NCBI GenBank assembly: GCA_030512335.1
Contig: JAULSU010000007.1
Coordinates: 1,984,001-2,048,000, forward strand
From: Immersiella caudata
Lineage: Eukaryota > Ascomycota > Sordariomycetes > Sordariales > Lasiosphaeriaceae
Direction: 5' to 3'
Length of the DNA: 64,000 nt
Shown: one piece after another, positions 1 to 10,900 of the stretch
Position numbering within the stretch: the stretch's first letter is position 1
Layout: each line of letters starts with the position of its first letter
Made by a program: the position numbers and the translations under genes
Notes under the pieces: generated by a model
Told to the model about the DNA's origin: nothing
What the model saw: the letters and a program-made list of their open reading frames with translations, nothing else
The model's database searches: none

Positions 1-42
1 TATCTACATATCTAGCATTGAGAATCATTTGTCTCGGCCAAA

Positions 43-521
43 ATGGGAATCGTGCACATTGTTATGCTCGGATTCAAACCCCTGGTGCCGCCCAACGAGA
101 TCGAAGGGGTGAGCTACCTCCTTTCACCACCCAACTAAGGTGAGAGTCAACTGACAGCAGGTGGCAAACAGATGTGCCAGGGCTTGTTGGAGCTCAAGGA
201 GAAGTGCCTCCACCCAAAGACAAATCGGCCGTACATCAAGTCAGCGATGGGAGGAACGGACACCAGTTCGGAGCAGCTGCAAGTAAGCAAGAAGATGGTT
301 TCCCATTGTGGGAAATGCCTTGCCCCACTCGAGGCTGACAGTCGCCGCAGGACGGCATCACGCACGTCTTTATGTGCGAGTTTGAGAACGCCGAGGACAG
401 GACGTATTACTTGAACGAGGATCCGGCCTATGCCGAGTTTTGCAAGAGCGTCGAAGGCATCATCGAGAAAAAGCAGGTGGTGGATTTTGTGCCAGGGCAG
501 TTTACAACTCGTGCTCGTTGA
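43..521 (+). CDS. Stress-responsive A/B barrel (Dabb) domain protein
   Basis: Three exons: 43..108, 172..282 and 351..521, joined in phase 0 at both junctions (donors GTGAGC and GTAAGC, acceptors ACAG and GCAG), giving 115 residues. The N-terminus MGIVHIVMLGFKP and the later blocks HPKTNRPYIKS, GITHVFMCEFENAEDRTYY and VDFVPGQF are the hallmarks of the Dabb ferredoxin-like dimeric barrel family, and the length matches single-domain members. Family members include plant stress proteins and some polyketide cyclases. The fungal single-domain forms are small cytosolic proteins of mostly unknown function, so no substrate is assigned. The start codon lies only 42 nt from the window edge. An upstream exon cannot be excluded, but the canonical N-terminal beta strand begins here. 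Confidence 0.88.
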
Positions 522-1045
522 TACACTGGAAATTATGCTGGCTGTGTACAAGTAGCCTCTGTTAGGAATAGGTTGTTCGCAAGGCGTCCCGTTTTCCTGG
601 TGATGAATGTGGATGGAAAGAGCGCCCCGCCAGCTGCCAGGGGTTCCCCGCAGGTGCATGAGTGCCTGTAGCCTGGCTACGCTGAGGGCGCTGATTGGCC
701 CAAATGCGTTCAACAGCCCACCCGACGTCATTGGCTCCGACAATCGAACGCTCACTGGACTCAAAGCCAGATACGCATGTCTGTCGAGTGGTGGCGCGTC
801 TGCCCGTGATACCACCGTGAATCTCAACGATACGGCTCCCGCCAAGGCTCTCTTCACCACCACTGCTTTCTTCCGGGCTAGTCTTGTCAATCAAGCGGAG
901 CCGGGCTCAAGCAAAGGCAGCGCCAGCCATCCTCGTCCGTCTCCCATTCGGAGCGGGGCCGTTGCGTCGCGCACCGAGAGTCTGATACTCCAAACCGTCA
1001 AACCCCCGCGAGAAACGATTGTTCGCCATATGCCAAGCAGCCAAC
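522..1045. other. Intergenic region between two + strand genes
   Basis: About 520 bases between the Dabb gene and the next start. Open frames here on both strands lack codon structure or recognisable domains. I read it as the 3' UTR of the Dabb gene plus the promoter and leader of the gene starting at 1046. No RNA gene or repeat was seen. Confidence 0.5.
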
Positions 1046-2500
1046 ATGTCGCAACCAGCACATCCTACCCTCATCAACCTCCCGCAGCCCCCTTCGCAGC
1101 CAGACACCCCGTCTGAAATGCCGTGAGTCTCTCCTCCTGCATTGCCTCCCCCGCTCCTCCTCTCACCAGCCGACATCCGCTGACTGCGCATGAGCAGGGG
1201 CACCCCCACCAGCACGACCACCTCTCTCTCCGCTCTCTCCACCACCGCCATCAAGGATGGCCACCGCGGCCATGCCCACCACGCTCCGCACCACCGGGGT
1301 CACCAACACAACCTCTCCACCAACAGCCTCGAGGCCGAGCGCGCCGACCGCATTAGCCGCCTCACCGGCCTCTCGGGCGTTTCCGCACTCCGGGGCGGGC
1401 CTCCTTTCGGCGTGAACAGCCCCGGCGTCGGCGGTTTTCCCCAGCAGCCCTTCAACAACCAACAAACCACCCCAACGTCCACAGCTTTCCCTAACCTAAA
1501 CCCAGCGCCCGCCTACTTTGACGCTGCTGGCCAGCCCGTCGCCGCAACTAAGATGAGCACCGTCGGCTCGGCCAGCGCCACTGAGAGCATAGCAGGACGC
1601 ACCAACAACACCGAAACTGGAGACGGTTCCGGCGGGCGCTTCGACGACGACGATGAGACCCATCGCGACGAGGACGACGACGAGCACAGCATCGACACCA
1701 ACGAGGCTGAGACAGAGATCGAGATGGATTCTGCAAGTGGGTATATGCGTGAGGACGCACGCATGGACGAGGACGAAAATGAAATGATGACGACGCGCAG
1801 CACGGGCACCGGCGGAGGCTTCTTCGATATGGATCGCATGTCGGACGACGGGAGCGCCAGCTTGGTTGGCTTCGGCGAAGGCGCTGGGAGCACCGTGTCA
1901 GGGCCCATCTATCACCGCCGGCCGCTCCCGCCTGGCAGCAGTCAGGGTCAGGGACCACAGAGCTCAGCGGGCGCGATGGTGTGGGGTTTGGAACGGAGCA
2001 GCTCCGGACTCAGCGAAGGGCAGCTTGTGCTCCAGCAGGGACGACGAGACGCGATTTTGCGCTCCATGGAGCGAGAAAATAGCGGCCTCAGCAGCGACAC
2101 CCCCGTAAGCCAGTCAGCCATTCAAGAGCGAAGGGGGGCGCTCATGGTGGACGGCGTCGCGCTCGACGGCCAGCACGTCCCGCCAGACGATGACGTCTTT
2201 GTCGATACTTCGACAAGAGGCCCCATCCCGGTCATGATGCAGCAGCCACTACAAGCTAACATGAGCGCCATCCGAGAGACGCAACAGCCTCATTCCCACC
2301 AGCAGCAACAACAAGCGCAAGTACAGGCGCGAATGAGCGGCGTTGGCACACCGTCTTCAACATCCGCAACCCGCGAGGCGGCGGAGCGCATCCTCCGTGA
2401 GCGCCTCGATAACGGGGAGGCGCGCGTGGGAAGCACGGCGCTTGGGAGCCCCAAGGGGAATGAGCCCCTGGGGCGATTCTACTTTGAGGAACGGAAATAG
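1046..2500 (+). CDS. Conserved fungal acidic, low-complexity protein of unknown function
   Basis: Two exons, 1046..1122 and 1198..2500, joined at phase 2 (donor GTGAGT, acceptor GAGCAG), giving 459 residues. The N-terminus MSQPAHPTLINLPQPPSQP is followed across the junction by a Thr/Ser block, a His-rich segment (residues 55-70), and an acidic stretch of D/E runs near residues 150-180. The motif SLVGFGEGAGSTVSGPI follows, then a Gln-rich stretch. The C-terminus has AERILRERLDNGEAR and ends GRFYFEERK. From memory these short blocks recur in a Pezizomycotina family without assigned function. No membrane segment or signal peptide is visible, so it is probably an intrinsically disordered nuclear or cytoplasmic protein. 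The downstream ATG at 1190 lies inside the intron and is not the start. Confidence 0.75.
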
Positions 2501-3307
2501 ACAAGGGGGAGTATGGCTGGCGTCTTTGGCGTTTTACAGTGGTCTGACCACGCGTGGTTTTTTATTCCCAACTGCGCTCCTGAGATATTTGTTTTCTGCG
2601 GGTTTGTCGGCTAGGCTCTGTTATATTGTCTTCACCTCGAACAGGCGCGCAAATGGGCAAGAGATTATGAGAAGTGTGGGTTTGGGGGACTGTTGTTCAT
2701 CTTTGCAGGATGATTGGTGCGTCGGATCAGGACGCATGTTCATGCCATTGCGTTGTGTTTGGAAAGGAGGTGGCTACGCTATGTATCTCTGCGCGTTCCT
2801 GACCCAGGTCGAAGGGTTTTTGCTTGTATTAGTATTCTGAGCTCACGCACTCAAGCTGAGAGGTGCAAGTTGCCTGTAATAGGCTGGAAAACGGGTTGCG
2901 GATAAGGTTATCGATTCTATTCGGACACAAGAGATAATGGCTTGAGACATGGCACGGGATGTGTTTTGATGCTTTCCCGCCATTCCGTTAGACGCGGTCG
3001 TCACGAATCACAAGTCAGTTACTTCACAGCTCACAGCATCGTGCGTCAGACATCAATATCGCCTGATACATGTACCATTACAAACATGTATACTTCCAAC
3101 AGTACCCGCTATAAAAATTGTCCTCTACCTAAAAGCTACCCCCGCTAAGGGAACACCGAAAGTATGCTGTTCAAAACGCCAACCTTTGCTCCCAATCGTC
3201 CTCGAGGCACAGCGCCAGAGGTCGTAAATGGTCTTGCCCAAATGATCCATTTTCAAGCTGACGATCTTCGGCGGACCAAAAAACAACCGAAATACACATG
3301 GTGAGCC
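2501..3307. other. Convergent intergenic region
   Basis: About 800 bases between two convergent genes. It should contain both 3' UTRs. The open frames on the plus strand (for example 2942-3148) have no family features. No repeat or RNA gene was recognised. Confidence 0.5.
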
Positions 3308-6300
3308 CTAAGAAGTGCTCGTTGGTAGCCGTGCGGGGATGTCCTCCATGTCGTCCATATCACTACTGATATCGCTCCTAGCATCCAACGGTTGGCTAGA
3401 CACGCCCTTTGCCGACCCGTTGGTAACCATCGAGCTGTTGATCGCTGTCCATTGAGGCGGAATATGGCCTTGCGAGGGCGGTGCATCCTGAGCCGTCTTC
3501 CCCCCCTTGTTGGCGCTAGAGAGCTCAGCCCCATTCGCAGTTCCGTTCCTCGGGCGGAAACTGTTGAGTGGGGTGGAAGCAAGCTCGATGCCTTCATCAT
3601 CTTCATCGGGTAGGGCTCGTAACACCTGACCGTTGCGGGAGCTGAGGCGGACCTTCTTTAGCCTGCGTGGGGTAGTAGAGACTTCGGCGTCGGACTCGGG
3701 TTGCTGCGAGTCGGCGATAAGAGATCTTCGGCTTTTGAGGATTTGAGTTTTGCTAGAGGCGGTTGCCTTCATGTGAGACACCCGGTCTCTGGCGGAGTAT
3801 GTCCGGGGGGTTGATCGCGGCTGTTGCGGACTCGGTCGGAGGGAAGGGGTGCGAACGGGGGTGTCGCTGTCAACGCCTAGATCAATACTGGGTTTTCGTT
3901 GACGAGGGACCGGGGTGGGATCAGGTTCGTCATCGCTAGTTGGTGTGGGTTCCCTTGGCGGTGCGTTGACGGCTTCGTCCTCGTCCTCGTCCTCTGGGGC
4001 GCTGTCCTCGATAACTTCTTTCTCGACCACACTCTCGGAGCGCGAGGCAAGTCCAGACCGTCTTCTGCTTTGGAAGGCACGCGCCATCGCCTGGTGGGAT
4101 AGCCGACCGACTGGTGTGCCAGGAGTGGGCGTCCCGGCCATACCACCAGCTCTGCTTCCGCGACCACTCATGACTCCTGTGCGAGGCTTACGATAGCCTC
4201 TGGCCTTCTTCTGTTGTGCTGCACTTGAACCGGGAGACAAGGATTGGGTGCTCTTCGACGGCGAGCTTTTTCGAGAAGGAACTGCTGAATCGGGTTCGGC
4301 CTCAGTGCTAGCATCCCCGAAGCTGCCCTCTGCTTCAAACACGCTGCAGAGGTACTCGGCACATTCCTGTGTCGTCTTTGGCGATTCCCCGTCCTGAGGG
4401 ACGGACTGTCGGAGTCGTGCCCAGGTCACCGTGAGCGCCTTACGCTCATACTTATCCTCAAAAACGTCCTTGACCAACTCCTTCCACTTAATCTTGCTAT
4501 CTGACTTGGCTCCAGAGTCCCGAATGTAGCGCACAAGCTCGAACTTGTCCTGCTTATCAATTTTTTTCAGATCCCTTCGCGTCATGGCGAGGCGAAGCGT
4601 GGAATCAGGAGGCAGCACAGCAGAAAATTCCTCAGGAATGCGCTCCTTCTCGCCCAGCTGCTTCCATTTCTTCATGCACTGTAGCCTGTTTCTGGTGTGG
4701 CCCATGGCCTCGCTGATCAGCTGCCAGTTGATCAGCGACTCAACCGTTTCGTCGTCGGCTTTTCCAAGCGTCTTGTCCTCCCGGATTTTGTTCGCAGCAA
4801 TCTGAACGGCTTCATAGAGTTTCTCCTCTTCTTCTTTCTGCCAGTAGTCCAGCCTGACTGTGTCACGGCAGACAAGGTAATTCCTGTACCGGTCTCGGCA
4901 GTCCATTGGCAGGCGGTTGATGAGCCCACCGATGTGAGCCCACTTCTTGCCGTGCCGCTCGACCATCCCCATGAGCTCGTCATCTTGCTCCTGCGTCCAT
5001 GTGCCTCGCGCAACAAAGTTGTGGTAGTTCTGTCTGCACCAGGTGATCAACTTCTGGCGCCGTCGAGTCTGACAGGCCTCGACAACTGAGGCCCAAAGCT
5101 CTCCATAGATGCGACCTTTTGCGTGCTGTGGATTGGTGTGAATGATCCGCACCAACTCCTCCTGTGTAAGGCTCTCCGATTCCCGGAATGCCTCGACCGC
5201 ATCTCTGACTTGCTTCTGCTCTAGCGCTGAAAGAGGTCCTGCGCGATATTTACCGTCCTTCAACGGGGCATCTGCAGCTTCTGCATCCCCAGTCGCGGCC
5301 TTTCTTTTCTTGGGTTTCTTGGGCTCGCTAGGCAAGGGCTTCCTTCTCTTTCTAGGGGGCTCAACGGCGTCGTCCCCTGGAAGCTCAGCAAAAGCTGCCG
5401 CATTTCCATCGTCATCGTCACGAGCAAAGTAGGGTGTCTTCGGCTTCCGCTTCCCGCTCTTTTTCGATGCCGAGGCCTTTGCTGATGACTTAGGAGGCGA
5501 CGAGGCAGCAGTCTCGGAAATTGGGTTCCCCCTAGCCGCCTTATCAGGTGAGCCATCGACCTCATAAACATCTTTGGCCGACTTCATGCGATTTCTGGGA
5601 GAAGCTGTTCGCATCGTAGGTTCGGGGATGGCGTCCTCGTCGTCTCCGCCCTCGACCTCTTCGTTGCGGCTCTTCTCTTGCACGCCTTCGTCGGCGCGTG
5701 ATGAGCTTTGTGCTTCATCCTCAGCGGGTCGAACTGGTGAATCTGGTACTCGACGTCCCTTCGTTTTGGCTTGGCGCTCTACACTAGCAAGTGAGCTTTG
5801 ATGGGTGTTGAGTGCTTCGCTTGCCTCCTCCTCGGGTGAATCCGCTGCGTCAGGCATTTCGACGTCCTCCGCACTGTCGTTGACAACTTCCGACTCGGAA
5901 TCGATGGACAAATCTTGGCGAGGGCGTCTGACGTCTTCGCCACTTGCCGCTGACTCGATTTCGTCGCGATCGGGATACGGCCTGGGCAACCCGTCCACTT
6001 CCGTAAATCCGTGACGTGACGGAGCCTGGGCGGACTGGGGCGGGTTGAGGTTGTCCTCAGGGCCAGCTTTGGGCGAAACATCAACCGGTGCTGTGTAGAT
6101 TAGCTCTTCCCGTCTTACCCCAGGCAGCTCTTGTTCGTCTGACTGAGAGGGGCCCTCCCCGTCAGACTCTGGCCCGGCCTTAGGGGCCTCGTCCTGCGGT
6201 AACCACTGGTAGCTGCTGGGCTGTGTCCACTGGCTCGGCCCTGGTGGTCGTATCGCCTCAAGACCGCTCGATGTAGGCACCGCCTGCGATTCCTCTTCCT

Positions 6301-7141
6301 CTATGACAAAAACTCGAGCACTCCCGTTGCGACGACCCGCAAGAGGGGACGGTGAGTCTGGTGGCCCAAATCCCTTAAATTGAGACTCAACACTCTCTGC
6401 CCTAAACGGTGGCGCTAGCCGCTGCCTCTTGCTCTTTTTGGAAGAGCTACTAGCCCTGCGAGCTCGTTTTCCTGGCGACTTCACGGGTGACTTGACGGTA
6501 GACGGAATGACTTCTTCATCGCCGGGGACCGCAATATCCTCGTTGTTTGGCTCAACGGCTGCCTCTGCTTCGGGCTCCCGCGTGCTCTTGCTCCTCCTTC
6601 TCTTCCTCTCGTGGTTTGAGCGCCAAGCCGGCGGTGAACTCGCAATGACAGCCTGCGGGGATCGTGGCACAAGAGTTCGATCCGCGTCCTCCTCCCCAGG
6701 CAGCTGCTGCGAGGAGCTCGATCGATGTCTTTTTTTCTTTTTCTTGGGAGTCCTCTGCTCAATGTTGTCCTCCTCTTCGAGCTCTACAGCAGCACTTGCG
6801 ACGAGCTCTTGCGGATCAACCTCTTCTCCTGCAGCCTCGTCGACGCCCAAAGACTGGTGCTTTTTTTTTTTTTTCTTCTTCTTTTTCTTCTTCTTGTGTG
6901 CTTTGTCGCCTCGGAGATCGGGATAGTCGGGTTCGGAAGCAGCTTGCGGTCGACGCCCTGGAGGCTCTGCCTCTGTGGATTTTCTCGTGGGCTGCGTGGA
7001 GGCAAATTTCGGCAGATCAATGTCGTCGTTATCCCCGTCCTGCGAACCTCCGTATCGCGGTAACGGTGAAATGGACCGAGCGCGATCGCTTGCGTTGCTC
7101 TCGCCATCTTGGCGTTCCATAACGCTCGACTCGCTCCCCAT
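3308..7141 (-). CDS. Reb1/TTF1-type Myb DNA-binding protein
   Basis: Uninterrupted 1,277-residue frame starting at ATG 7141. Residues 1-600 are charged and disordered, with Lys runs at about 83-94. A conserved block follows (about 640-870): a helical pre-Myb region, then a Myb repeat beginning GTWTQEQDDELMGMVERHG with the signature RLPMDCRDRYRNYL, then a second, divergent repeat from YWQKEEEEKLYEAV to NRLQCMKKWKQL. This arrangement is that of Reb1/Nsi1 and mammalian TTF-1, which bind rDNA terminators and promoters, stop RNA polymerase I and pause replication forks. The C-terminal tail (950-1277) is Ser/Pro-rich and disordered with SPKS- and TPR-type phosphorylation-like sites. The family is assigned with confidence. 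Equivalence to yeast REB1 rather than a paralogue is inferred, so no symbol is given. Confidence 0.88.
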   Translation of the reverse strand: MGSESSVMERQDGESNASDRARSISPLPRYGGSQDGDNDDIDLPKFASTQPTRKSTEAEPPGRRPQAASEPDYPDLRGDKAHKKKKKKKKKKKKHQSLGVDEAAGEEVDPQELVASAAVELEEEDNIEQRTPKKKKKRHRSSSSQQLPGEEDADRTLVPRSPQAVIASSPPAWRSNHERKRRRSKSTREPEAEAAVEPNNEDIAVPGDEEVIPSTVKSPVKSPGKRARRASSSSKKSKRQRLAPPFRAESVESQFKGFGPPDSPSPLAGRRNGSARVFVIEEEESQAVPTSSGLEAIRPPGPSQWTQPSSYQWLPQDEAPKAGPESDGEGPSQSDEQELPGVRREELIYTAPVDVSPKAGPEDNLNPPQSAQAPSRHGFTEVDGLPRPYPDRDEIESAASGEDVRRPRQDLSIDSESEVVNDSAEDVEMPDAADSPEEEASEALNTHQSSLASVERQAKTKGRRVPDSPVRPAEDEAQSSSRADEGVQEKSRNEEVEGGDDEDAIPEPTMRTASPRNRMKSAKDVYEVDGSPDKAARGNPISETAASSPPKSSAKASASKKSGKRKPKTPYFARDDDDGNAAAFAELPGDDAVEPPRKRRKPLPSEPKKPKKRKAATGDAEAADAPLKDGKYRAGPLSALEQKQVRDAVEAFRESESLTQEELVRIIHTNPQHAKGRIYGELWASVVEACQTRRRQKLITWCRQNYHNFVARGTWTQEQDDELMGMVERHGKKWAHIGGLINRLPMDCRDRYRNYLVCRDTVRLDYWQKEEEEKLYEAVQIAANKIREDKTLGKADDETVESLINWQLISEAMGHTRNRLQCMKKWKQLGEKERIPEEFSAVLPPDSTLRLAMTRRDLKKIDKQDKFELVRYIRDSGAKSDSKIKWKELVKDVFEDKYERKALTVTWARLRQSVPQDGESPKTTQECAEYLCSVFEAEGSFGDASTEAEPDSAVPSRKSSPSKSTQSLSPGSSAAQQKKARGYRKPRTGVMSGRGSRAGGMAGTPTPGTPVGRLSHQAMARAFQSRRRSGLASRSESVVEKEVIEDSAPEDEDEDEAVNAPPREPTPTSDDEPDPTPVPRQRKPSIDLGVDSDTPVRTPSLRPSPQQPRSTPRTYSARDRVSHMKATASSKTQILKSRRSLIADSQQPESDAEVSTTPRRLKKVRLSSRNGQVLRALPDEDDEGIELASTPLNSFRPRNGTANGAELSSANKGGKTAQDAPPSQGHIPPQWTAINSSMVTNGSAKGVSSQPLDARSDISSDMDDMEDIPARLPTSTS
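6861..6895. repeat. T-rich tract encoding a poly-lysine run
   Basis: A run of 14 T followed by CTT-type triplets. On the minus strand it reads as AAG/AAA codons encoding about 12 consecutive lysines near residues 83-94 of the Myb protein. It is a coding homopolymer and triplet tract, prone to length change. Confidence 0.9.
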
Positions 7142-7910
7142 CGTAATCTCGTCTTCCTGCTTGCGAAGGGAAGGAATCGTAGGTCAGCGGAATGGCGACA
7201 TGGGTGAAGCGAAGACGTTAGGTCATTTCTGGGGCAGAAATTCGTTCATCGAGACGCGAAGCGCGTTGGTGTGGAGTTGGGAAAAAATGTGGCGCTAGCT
7301 TCTGGGTAGGTTTTGCGGTGGAAGGAGGGGTGCTGCACAGCTGTATGCCCTGGTATGGTAGGGATCACCAAATGAACTGGGGTGGACGCCCGGCGCAGCA
7401 GGCGTTGGTTCGGGTCCGCGACGGAGCTACAGGGTACCCAACCCTTGTCAAGAGCTCGCGCTTTCCCAACAACACGAAACGCAATTTTGGCATTCACACC
7501 ACAGTATTGGCACACAAAGTTTGTTGCGCTCCAAAACAATCGGATTGACTCACGATGGCTCTCCAGTAATCCTACAGCTCCTTTTGATCTAAACAAACAA
7601 ATTTATGCCTTGCGGCTGTCCTGTCCACAACGCCATCCCATGCCCATTCCCGGGGTATCATCGTAATCATGAGGGCGTAAAGCCCGCGCCATCCTCAACA
7701 TGGAGGCCATAGCTGGGCGTGTCATCATCGTGACCATCATTTAAAAAAAGCAAAACCAAACAACGCGACGAACCCGAGCCGAACCCAACCGAACCGAACG
7801 AAAACAAACGAAAATTCCTCCTCCCCTTCATCTCATGCCCGAAGGCCGAATCCTCACCAAATGCCCGTAGGCTTTCCATCCCATGCCCGAAGGCCACCAC
7901 CCAACCACGC
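7142..7910. other. Intergenic region between two minus-strand genes
   Basis: Promoter side of the Myb gene and 3' side of the repeat-protein gene. The segment 7640-7895 carries several near copies of the short phrase ATGCCCGAAGGC (around 7835, 7860 and 7882), a small dispersed direct repeat close to the end of the repeat-protein gene. I found no convincing coding exon. Confidence 0.5.
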
Positions 7911-10900
7911 TCACTCCTCCTCCTCCCTCTCCTCCTGCTTCCCAACGAAGCCATACGACTTCCTCTTGCCCAAAGAGGGCGACGGTTCCTCCTCCTTCTC
8001 GGCTTCGTAGCCGACCTCCCCGGAATAGACCGAGGAGGCCGGACGCGGACGGCCAGCCTCACCAGCGACGGCGAAGGCGAGCTGCTCCGGCGACAGCGGC
8101 GGGCCAGCGAACGGCGAGACGGCAGGCGTGGGCGGCGCAGGCCGGGGGTTGAGGAACGCACCCAGGTGGGCGAACCGGGGTGGGGGCGGCGAGTCGGGGC
8201 GCACCCGGGGAGACGGCGTCGGCGAGGTGACCGACCTTTGCTGCGAGGCCGAAGCCTCGCCTTGCGGCAGCAAGACTGCAGCGTGCCCGCGAGTGGCCAT
8301 GCTCACGGGGGGCCGGCCGGCGACGCGAGGAGGGCGCGTGGTGGTGGTTGAGCCGAAGCTCGAGCGGTTGCTGCCACCGCTGCCGCTGCCGAGGGCAGGG
8401 AACGGCGGCGGCGGAGGGAGGGCAACCGAGGGCGGCGGGCCGGGCGGCACGAAGGTGGTGGTGCCGAGGGTGGGGCGGGTGGGAGCGGTGGCCGAGCCGC
8501 GAAGGCTGGCCGAGGACCGGTACTGGCCGGGGAGGGGCGGCACAGGGGGGACGGCGTTTGGCGAGTTGGGGTCGCCGGTGGAGGCGCTGGCGTTGCTGCT
8601 ATTGCCGGAGCCCACCGACTTGCCCTTGCTGCCCCTGCTGCCCTTGCTGCCCTTGCCACGGAGGTTGAAGTGGCTCAGAACCTTCCTGAGCCGGCTGGGC
8701 GGCGACGGAGTGTCCGGGCTCCATCGTGACTGGCTCGGAACCGATCTGCGTAGCGCCATGGTGTTGGCAGCCGCGCTGCTATTTCGGCCGCGGCTAGGAC
8801 CATTGTCGACAGGTGTCGACGGGGGCTGGGGCCTCTCGAGTGAGAAGGAACCGGTGTCGTTCCGCTGACGGGGGAGGGTCGACGAGAAGCTGCCGCTGCC
8901 AGGGGGAGGGGACGCAAGCATGCTGCCAGGTGTTGAGGACGACACTGGCGGGGAGGAAGGCATGGTTCGTGACAAGCTAAGGCCTGTGGCCTGCTGGTTG
9001 ACGCCTCTCATTGGAGAAGAAACGCCTGTGGTCGACGAAATGAGGCCCGTGGAGGCGGTTGGGATGCGGCTCCTGAGAAAATTCACGCCTCGTGCCCGGG
9101 GAGAAAGGCCTTCCGAAGCTGATCTGACGCCTGCCGAAAGGGGGGGAGAGAGGCCTGTCGGTGAGAAAGAAAGGCCTGCTTCGCGTGCCGGGACGCCTCT
9201 GGTGAACGAAGACGGGCCTGTTGATGGTGAAGAAAGGCCTGCGGGCAGGCTACTGACGGCTTCGGAAGATTGGTCAATGCCTTCGGCCTGGGACGTGCCG
9301 CCTGTATTCGATGCGGGCATGCCTCCAAGATGGGAAGGTACGCCTCCAAACGGGTTCTCAAGGCCTTGCGCGGATTCGTTGACGCCTCTGAGATGGGTCG
9401 GAACGCCTCTTGCCAATGTCTCGCTGCGTTCAGTCGTGAAAGGGTTCTCTTCGAACACCACGCTCATGTGCCCTCGGGGTATGGCTGTGTCAAGACGCGG
9501 CGGAACAGCAGCTGCTCTGGTTTGGTTGACGGCTGCTCTGCTTGCGTTGACTTGCGGTACCGGTAAGGAAGACGAACGCGGTGGGAAAAGCACCAGCCTG
9601 GGAGGGTTGTGTGGTGCTTCTCGTCTAGTGCCGCTTCCTCTGCTGGCTCTTCCAGCTTGCTGCGCACTGGCGGATCTGAGGTCAGGCAAGGTAGGTGATG
9701 CGCCTGATCGAGTGCTGCTACTGCTGGTACTTCCAGCGTGGTGCTCACTCGAGGATCTCAGATCGGGCAAGGTAGATGACGTGTCAGGCAGTGTGGGTGA
9801 TGCACCTGGTCGTACGGTACTGCTGCTGGTAGTTATTCCAGCTTGCTGCTCACTAACAGCTCTAATGTCTGGTAGGATCGGTGAACTGTCAGGCAGGGTA
9901 GGTGTCACGCCTGGTCTCGCGGTGTTGCTGCTGGCTCTTCCAGCTTGTTGTTCACTGACTGACCGTAGGCCTGGTAGGGTTGGCGAGGTGTCAGGAAGAT
10001 TTCGTGACCTGCCTGGTCTTGTTGTGCTGCTACTGGCTCTTCCAGCTTGCTGCTCACTCTCAGATCTAACGTCTGGTAGGGTCGGCAAGGTATCCGGAAG
10101 AGTGCGTGATGTGCTAGGGCGTGCAGTACTGTTGCTGGTTCTTCCAGCGTGTTGCTCGCTAGCTGACCGGAGGTTGGGAACTGTTGGCGAGGTCCCCGGC
10201 CGAGTGTTGCTGGTGCCGGATTTTTTGCCTTGTTGTTCACTGACGGATCTCAGGTTCGGGAAAGTGGGCATGCGCAAAAAACGCGGAGTCGAAGGTCGTA
10301 GCGGAGGAGGTGGGAATAAAGACGGAGACGGAGACGGAGACGGAGACTGCGGACGTGGGGCTGTCTCAACGTTCCAGTTCGAAGGCGGTACCCAAAGTGC
10401 CGCGGGACTCTGAAACTCCTGGAAATGGGGAGGGATGGCTGGCACTGGTGGCGTGGGAGGTGACTTTGAACGTCCTCGACGGAAATGACTCGAGATTTTT
10501 CTCAAGCGGCTGCGGCTGCTCTTCCTGGGTGTCGTAGAAGTTGAGCCTGGAGTCGTCGAGCCTGGTGCGGCGCGGTGCGGATGCGGAGACTGGGAGCGAG
10601 CGGCAGAGCCTTCCGGATCATCTGACGGGGCACCTGCGCTGGGTTCAGTAGTCTCGGCCTGGACCACACGGTCAGTAACGATTTTCCACGCTCTTTCACG
10701 CCGCAACTCGAACACTTACCACTCCTTTACCCTTGCCCTTTGGGTCCGCAAGCGCAGCCTCCTTCTCCTTTCCCTTTGCCCTTGCGTGCGGTGGAAGAGC
10801 TGGCAACGGACGGTCCGGTGGCGGTCCTGGTGATGGCGGAAATTCCATCAGCTCCCTCTGCCGCGTCGCCAACGCCGCAACCTGCTTCTTCCTCGCCTCC

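Noticed and set aside
147..890. 247-codon antisense open frame
   Set aside because: It overlaps the well-supported Dabb exons on the other strand and shows no domain or splice structure.
8920..10413. 497-codon + strand frame rich in LPACCSL repeats
   Set aside because: It is the mirror image of the repeat-protein exon on the minus strand. The repetitive look comes from the coding minisatellite, and the minus frame is longer and splices cleanly to upstream exons.
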